In this document: in pieces, positions 8,727 through 12,523 of the stretch
How the letters are laid out: each line of letters begins with the position of its first letter
Numbering within the stretch: the first letter of the stretch is position 1
Assembly: GCF_001949145.1 (NCBI RefSeq)
Contig: NW_019091388.1
Coordinates: 1,483,733 to 1,496,255, forward strand
Length of the DNA stretch: 12,523 nucleotides
Direction: 5' to 3'
DNA from: Acanthaster planci
Taxonomy: Eukaryota; Echinodermata; Asteroidea; Valvatida; Acanthasteridae
Notes under the pieces: generated by a model
Told to the model about the DNA's origin: nothing
What the model saw: only the letters and a program-made list of their open reading frames with translations
The model's database searches: none
Program-made: the position numbers and the translations under genes

Positions 8727-9142
8727 TGATGAAATGCAAAATGATGGGAGGGCTTTGCCTGTCCTCAGATGAGGTCTGGTTTCCAGTTTTATCATTTGGC
8801 TTTGCTGGGTAAACTGCCATGTTCTTCATCACAGCTTGCACTGAGCTCCATAGGCAAGCATTTAATGAGCAATTTTCGTGCACAAATCGTAAAATACAAG
8901 TACCTTGCTTCAATAAGTGCTCATGAATAAAATCTACATGTACATACATGTACAAACACCGGTACATATGAATTTCTAACCAAATATATATAGTCTTGAA
9001 CTCTGAACTCTCGACCTGACCTTAAACCCAAAGATCACAAGAGGTAGACTCCCACAATGCAAATTTTAATCACATCAAAAGATTTAAACAGATGAATGTG
9101 TCTGGCAAGATGATTCTAATCATGTCCCGACTCAGATCTTAC
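8727..9142. other. Noncoding stretch (putative intron)
   Basis: No firm gene. A 94-codon minus-strand frame (8967-8683) lacks usable donors. Present are TACATGTA at 8935 and 8945, an extended half-site TTAAGGTCA on the minus strand (9025-9017), and an octamer ATGCAAAT (9057-9064). Confidence 0.45.
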
Positions 9143-9215
9143 AAATGGTAGTGATGAGTCATCTTTGTTTGCAAGGTACAGTACAATGTGTAAACGTGAC
9201 AGGTATGTCTGGAAT
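9143..9215 (-). CDS. Candidate internal exon, 73 nt, unknown protein
   Basis: On the minus strand the acceptor TTCTTGGCAG ends at 9216 and the donor TTT|GTAAGATC begins at 9142. With one carried base, the frame reads 24 codons containing FQTYLSRLHIVLYLANKDD, with no stop, and leaves phase 0. It joins in frame to the 40-nt exon upstream (which leaves two bases) and to the 335-nt exon downstream (which enters at phase 0). The peptide is partly hydrophobic and helix-like but too short to assign. One other register is also open and one has a stop, so the frame choice rests on joining. Small internal exons of this size are common in animals. Confidence 0.42.
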
Positions 9216-9913
9216 CTGCCAAGAACATTGAGGAATTGGTCAGACGGGCACATTTTGTGTTCAAAATTATTATTAAAAATGGAAGATCTTGCAACATCCT
9301 ATACATTCAATGAGGATTTCCCCAGTTGGTGAAATGATGTCATTTAACTGCTAACAACTTGCTGTGGGAGGTACACATATTCACGCTTGGGCCCATGGGA
9401 ATGTGTCAACACATCCATACTGTACACAAATTTGAATGTATATGCAAGACCATGCATTTTGACAACATATCCCTCTGTTTGCACTTTCTTATCTACTAGG
9501 AGTTGCAGGAATGAGATTGACCAATGATAAAAATAGCTGAAAACAGTTGAAGAAAGGCACAGAAAGCTGTTCTGTGAAAATCTCCTATACTTTTGTACAC
9601 AGCCAATGAGGAAAAAAAGCTGAAATCCCAAACAAAAATAGCTGAAATCAGCTACAAAGCTGAGAAATCTCACCCCTGGAGTTGGATCATGATCTACAAC
9701 GTCTTGGACAATCAACATTTATGAGCTGATGCAATGTAAAGATCTTTGGTTTGAAATGTGGGATCTCTTGGCATACTACTGTTGAGTGGAAGTTTTATCA
9801 ATGCTTTGTGTATTTGCATGTAATTGGACATACGGCTGTTGCAATGAGTAGGATTGATTTTGAGACTCCTGACTGAGTGGCTCCACGGAAAAGGGAAAAA
9901 TGGTTTGACTTAC
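9216..9913. other. Putative 698-nt intron
   Basis: Lies between the two small minus-strand candidate exons. It holds a chance-length minus frame (9718-9344), two copies of AAAAATAGCTGAAA about 105 bases apart (near 9528 and 9634), and an octamer in minus orientation (ATTTGCAT, 9812-9819). Confidence 0.4.
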
Positions 9914-9953
9914 ATTCTTGAATTCGTCCTGGGGCTGGGGGAAGATCCGGGGC
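9914..9953 (-). CDS. Candidate 40-nt exon, unknown protein
   Basis: This has the best paired splice sites in the window. On the minus strand a long pyrimidine tract (TTTCTTTCCTTTAATTTTGTGCAG) precedes the exon, and the donor AAT|GTAAGTC follows at 9913. The 40 bases are GC-rich, in clear contrast with the AT-rich flanks, as expected of an exon. All three frames are open. The register that fits the neighbours (two bases completing a codon, 12 codons, two bases over) gives a Ser/Pro-rich linker PGSSPSPRTNSR. The other registers read APDLPPAPGRIQE and PRIFPQPQDEFKN. Its size is that of a microexon. It is unlikely to hold a domain by itself and probably encodes a flexible linker. Confidence 0.58.
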
Positions 9954-10110
9954 CTGCACAAAATTAAAGGAAAGAAATAAAGCAAAAGTTGATTCCCTTG
10001 AACACTCGTCGAACTGACAATCAAATGAGTTCGGATTCAGTGAAAAATTCTTTAAATTGATAGATTTTCCCTACAGATTCCTTTCATCGTATTCATGAGT
10101 GTACACAATT
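9954..10110. other. Start of putative 1.6-kb intron
   Basis: Contains the polypyrimidine tract of the 9953 acceptor (purine-rich on the plus strand, 9957-9990). Nothing else is recognised. Confidence 0.4.
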
Positions 10111-10118
10111 CTTTTTGG
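10111..10118 (+). repeat. Left 8-bp target-site duplication CTTTTTGG
   Basis: Identical to 10328-10335 on the far side of the MITE. Eight bases is the hAT superfamily TSD length. Confidence 0.88.
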
Positions 10119-10327
10119 CAGAGTTGTAATTGAGTCAGTCACAAGTCACTGCAAGTCACCACAAAAAGTCAGTCACAAGTCATTCAGCCACAAGTCAAAA
10201 CATAAGTGAACTCTGACTAAAGCATTCCTTTGTTATTACTCATCTCTTTAGTTCGATCCCACTGACTTGTGAAATGACTTGTGAAATGACTTGTGGACTG
10301 ACTTGAGACTGAAGATCTACAACTCTG
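10119..10327. mobile_element. hAT-type MITE, 209 bp
   Basis: The ends are perfect 10-base inverted repeats, CAGAGTTGTA (10119-10128) and TACAACTCTG (10318-10327), flanked by identical 8-base duplications CTTTTTGG. CAG-starting TIRs with 8-bp TSDs are the hallmark of hAT transposons. Inside, AAGTCA occurs five times in the left half (10143, 10153, 10166, 10177, 10192) and in inverted orientation, TGACTT, four times in the right half (10263, 10275, 10287, 10299), so the whole element can fold back on itself. Subterminal hexamer repeats of this sort bind transposase in known hAT elements. There is no open frame for a transposase, so it is non-autonomous. Perfect TSDs and TIR tips suggest a fairly recent insertion. 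An AP-1 string TGAGTCA is at 10131-10137. Confidence 0.9.
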
Positions 10328-10335
10328 CTTTTTGG
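10328..10335 (+). repeat. Right 8-bp target-site duplication CTTTTTGG
   Basis: Exact copy of 10111-10118, directly abutting the right TIR. Confidence 0.88.
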
Positions 10336-11555
10336 ACCCTCCTCCTAGGGAATAAAACTTGAAAATACATTTTTCATATTGTACAAGCAGATATGCAATT
10401 CACTGTACATGTACAAGTACAAGTATGTGGATGCATTTTGTGGAACATGTGCGTCAAACAGAGGTTGACCTTTTTCCCACAATCTCCTGTGATCCCTTAG
10501 ATAAGGGATTGAAATGGAAATTGATCCCTTTTTCCTGCTTTCTTCAAAATGCCAGGTTATTTTGAAATTTCTGAATCCTATCAATCTTCTGTTTAATTTA
10601 TATATAAAGATCTACTGACACATTGGTCTTAAAATCTTTAAGCCCCCCCCCAAAAAAACATGATAAGAGTGCTCTACACGCCAGCTGAGGATGGTCTTTG
10701 GAAGTGTGGATGATATGCAAACTCTGTATCTAAAATCACACAATGAATTTTTAACATGGAAATGACTTTTTCATGCGAGGCAGCGTTGTTGACAAAACAC
10801 TCTTTTATCAAGAATATAAGCAGGTTGTTTGTCATGTCCCCATACATCACGTCAAGGGATCCAGGGCGTCATATCCAGAAATATTAATGTGCTTATCCGA
10901 TGCTATTTGAAATCAATATCACATGCGTTTTACACATGAATGGTATCAGGATCTGCACACTTTCAATACAGCAAAACCATGTGGGCTGTGGGAGGTTGAT
11001 GGGAAGTCACTTTTAGTTCTGCTGCTGAAAGAGACATGTACACATGTACATGTACAGTACAAGTGATTAGAAGGCACAGTCCGTCGTCATTTGTCATTAT
11101 GTTCATTTGAGGCAACATATGTGCTCAGAATCTGAAGAAGTGGAATGCGCTTTAAAACTGCTTGTAAGATTATGAAGTTGGCATTCAGTGAATGCTGTAT
11201 ATTCAGAGAAAAACGATTCTTCTAGGATCTTGATTTCAAATCAGACGTTGAAGAGTCATGTTCTGAAGTGCGCCCATATTCAGTGTCCAGGACATGCTCC
11301 CATCCAACTGACTGCAGCTACCGTACATGCACATGTATGCACTGTTGTGCTCTGAACCTGAGAATTACATGCATAGCAACTGACAGCACTGTGTCAACAC
11401 TTACGCTTGCTTCGCTGAATTACAAATTAACTATTAAGGGCAATTTCCAAAAATGCATTTTTAGACACGGCATTGGAAATGGCCTCCTTTCACAGCTTTC
11501 TTCAAAACAACAGCTTGCCTGAAAGAACGATTCCACGGGGAGCATAGTCCCATAC
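10336..11555. other. Noncoding stretch (putative intron)
   Basis: No supported gene. Contains the palindrome described separately, a C9-A7 tract (10643-10658), and TACATGTA at 10406 and 11047. A minus-strand donor GCAAGC|GTAAGT (11404) is preceded by an acceptor TTCTTTCAG (ending near 11522), but the 118 bases between are closed in all three frames, so any exon there would be noncoding or terminal. Confidence 0.45.
10492..10509. repeat. Inverted repeat ATCCCTTA-GA-TAAGGGAT
   Basis: Eight-base perfect arms around a two-base centre. A short palindrome of unknown role. Confidence 0.85.
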
Positions 11556-11730
11556 CCATCCATAAACCAACTTTAACCGAGTACAGTGTATGCTTTCCAA
11601 CAATAATTTCTTCAGTTACTTTATGGGCAGCGGCAAATGTGGGACTGTACCTTTTAGTGCATGTGCTTCTAAAGCAGTCTTTAATTTGCAGTCCCACCCT
11701 TCCTTTCCCTTCCAAGTCAACCTGGCGGTT
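11556..11730 (-). CDS. Candidate internal exon, 175 nt, unknown protein
   Basis: On the minus strand the acceptor is excellent (CTCCTTCACTTTTTTGCAG, ending at 11731) and the frame begins NRQVDLEGKGRVGLQIKD. It is open for 58 codons to a moderate donor ATGG|GTATGG at 11555, leaving one base, the phase needed by the 40-nt exon at 9953. A donor AAAAG|GTACAG (exon end 11651) is an alternative. Unspliced, the frame runs on to a TAA at 11461. The same frame also stays open 55 codons upstream of the acceptor, which weakens the case somewhat, since a 144-codon frame is near the longest expected by chance here. The peptide is Lys/Val/Gly-rich and matches no domain I know. Confidence 0.35.
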
Positions 11731-12407
11731 CTGCAAAAAAGTGAAGGAGTGAGGAAGGCCCAGCCCAGTCAAGCCCTGCCCAGCCCAGCCACTTTCCATC
11801 TGATACCAATGGGAAGTACCCGGTAGTACCCACAACACTCTCTCAAAGAGTGTGAGAGCTGGGATTGTTGGAACAAAGCCTATTGTAAAATCCAACGTCG
11901 TTAACCATGTGCATGCACAAATGGTTCATTCAGTGTCTGTCCATGTTTACCATCTTGTTTTACATGAATTTCATTTGCAGGTTTCACAGCGAGCAAAATA
12001 TCATGCAGAACGTATTTTGAGGAGTACGGTGTACATCACAAGGGCGAGTTTATTTGTGTCACAAGGACAGGCCTGTATAATTTGTCAGTGTTTTAGCAGT
12101 ATCACTTTTATTGTTCTTCTACTCTCTGTTCAATTGAAGGATGCCTACTTTTTGTTAGACAAGGTTTTGGCTCCATAATGCATATACGTACCATACACTG
12201 CACATGCACATGCCAACCATGAGAATCTTTCAAGTGACAGCAATTACAGGTGCGTCTACGGCGGGGGGAGGGCATGTTCAGGATGGGGGAAATGCTGCAA
12301 GCTTGACAGGAAATTAAGCCAAGTAACAGGGGTACACACACAGGGCATTTGGTAGCGGTAGAATTGGATTGGTCATGACGGGAGGGGAGGGGGGATGAAG
12401 GAAAATG
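11731..12407. other. Noncoding stretch with possible plus-strand exon
   Basis: Holds GCCCAGCCCAG twice at a 20-base period (11758 and 11778) and a hairpin at 11835-11853. A strong plus-strand acceptor (TTTCATTTGCAG, ending 11980) is followed by a 65-codon frame ending TAA at 12178. No poly(A) signal follows, so it is not called as a gene. From 12180 on the sequence turns G-rich. Confidence 0.35.
11835..11853. repeat. Small hairpin ACACTCT/AGAGTGT
   Basis: Seven-base perfect stem with a five-base loop. No U-tract follows it, and no role is evident. Confidence 0.75.
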
Positions 12408-12523
12408 TCTGCGCTGGAGCAGGACGTGGCAAAGAAGGGAGAGGGAAGAAGGGAAAAGGCCAGGCTTGGACGGAAGATATCTGCGCTGGAGGGGGATGCG
12501 GCAAAAGGAGAGGGAAGAAGGGA
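12408..12523 (+). repeat. 72-bp-period minisatellite, running off the window
   Basis: A first unit (12408-12479) starts TCTGCGCTGGAG. A second begins at 12480 with the same 12 bases and follows the first closely, with a few substitutions and a 3-base deletion, to the window end. The strand is purine-rich (GAGAGGGAAGAAGGGA). The bases just before 12408 resemble the end of a unit, so the array may begin earlier, in the G-rich tract from about 12380. Confidence 0.8.

Noticed and set aside
9344-9718. 124-codon hydrophobic minus-strand frame
   Set aside because: It is of chance length and unrecognised. The possible donor at 9667 (GTGAGA) would need an exon closed in every frame except from an internal ATG.
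10250-10262. AGTTCGATCCC, similar to a tRNA B box
   Set aside because: No A box, acceptor stem or cloverleaf surrounds it. It lies in the middle of the hAT MITE.
1-12523. CRISPR array, bacterial operon, phage or retroviral genes
   Set aside because: No regularly spaced repeats, no ribosome-binding sites with tandem genes, and no reverse transcriptase, integrase or capsid frames were seen.

Overview
This window reads as nuclear DNA of an animal, most likely a marine invertebrate. It is AT-rich and has no operons, ribosome-binding sites or dense coding. It carries spliceosomal-type splice signals, simple repeats, two short terminal-inverted-repeat transposons and many copies of the palindrome TACATGTA. 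That motif density reminds me of amphioxus, sea urchin or mollusc genomes, but the species cannot be fixed from the sequence alone. Most open frames of 60-144 codons are about what chance gives in DNA of this composition on six frames, so I do not call them genes by themselves.

The best evidence for a gene is a set of four phase-compatible candidate exons on the minus strand: 11730-11556, 9953-9914, 9215-9143 and 4534-4200. All have recognisable acceptors and GT donors, and splicing them gives one uninterrupted frame of 207 codons. The 40-nt exon at 9953-9914 has the best paired splice sites. I do not recognise the protein. Neither the first nor the last exon is established, so the window would lie inside a larger gene, with introns of about 1.6, 0.7 and 4.6 kb.

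Layout. 1-600: a possible octamer plus TATA promoter and two pentanucleotide microsatellites. 1185-1597: a 405-bp inverted-repeat transposon with a candidate AAAT target duplication. 2354-2414: a perfect 15-bp inverted repeat. 3073-3454: nuclear-receptor-like sites, including a consensus DR5. 4200-4534: the largest candidate exon. 5241-5935: a more GC-rich block of short open frames. 6456-6658: a compact CpG cluster. 8714-8726: an X-box match. 9143-9953: two small candidate exons. 10111-10335: a hAT-type MITE with an 8-bp target duplication and subterminal AAGTCA repeats. 11556-11730: a candidate exon. 12408-12523: a 72-bp-period minisatellite running off the end of the window.

I looked for RNA genes, CRISPR arrays, defence or biosynthetic clusters and viral genes and saw none. 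The most informative items are the cleanly bounded hAT MITE, the older TIR element and the hypothetical spliced gene. No clearly new multi-gene system is visible.
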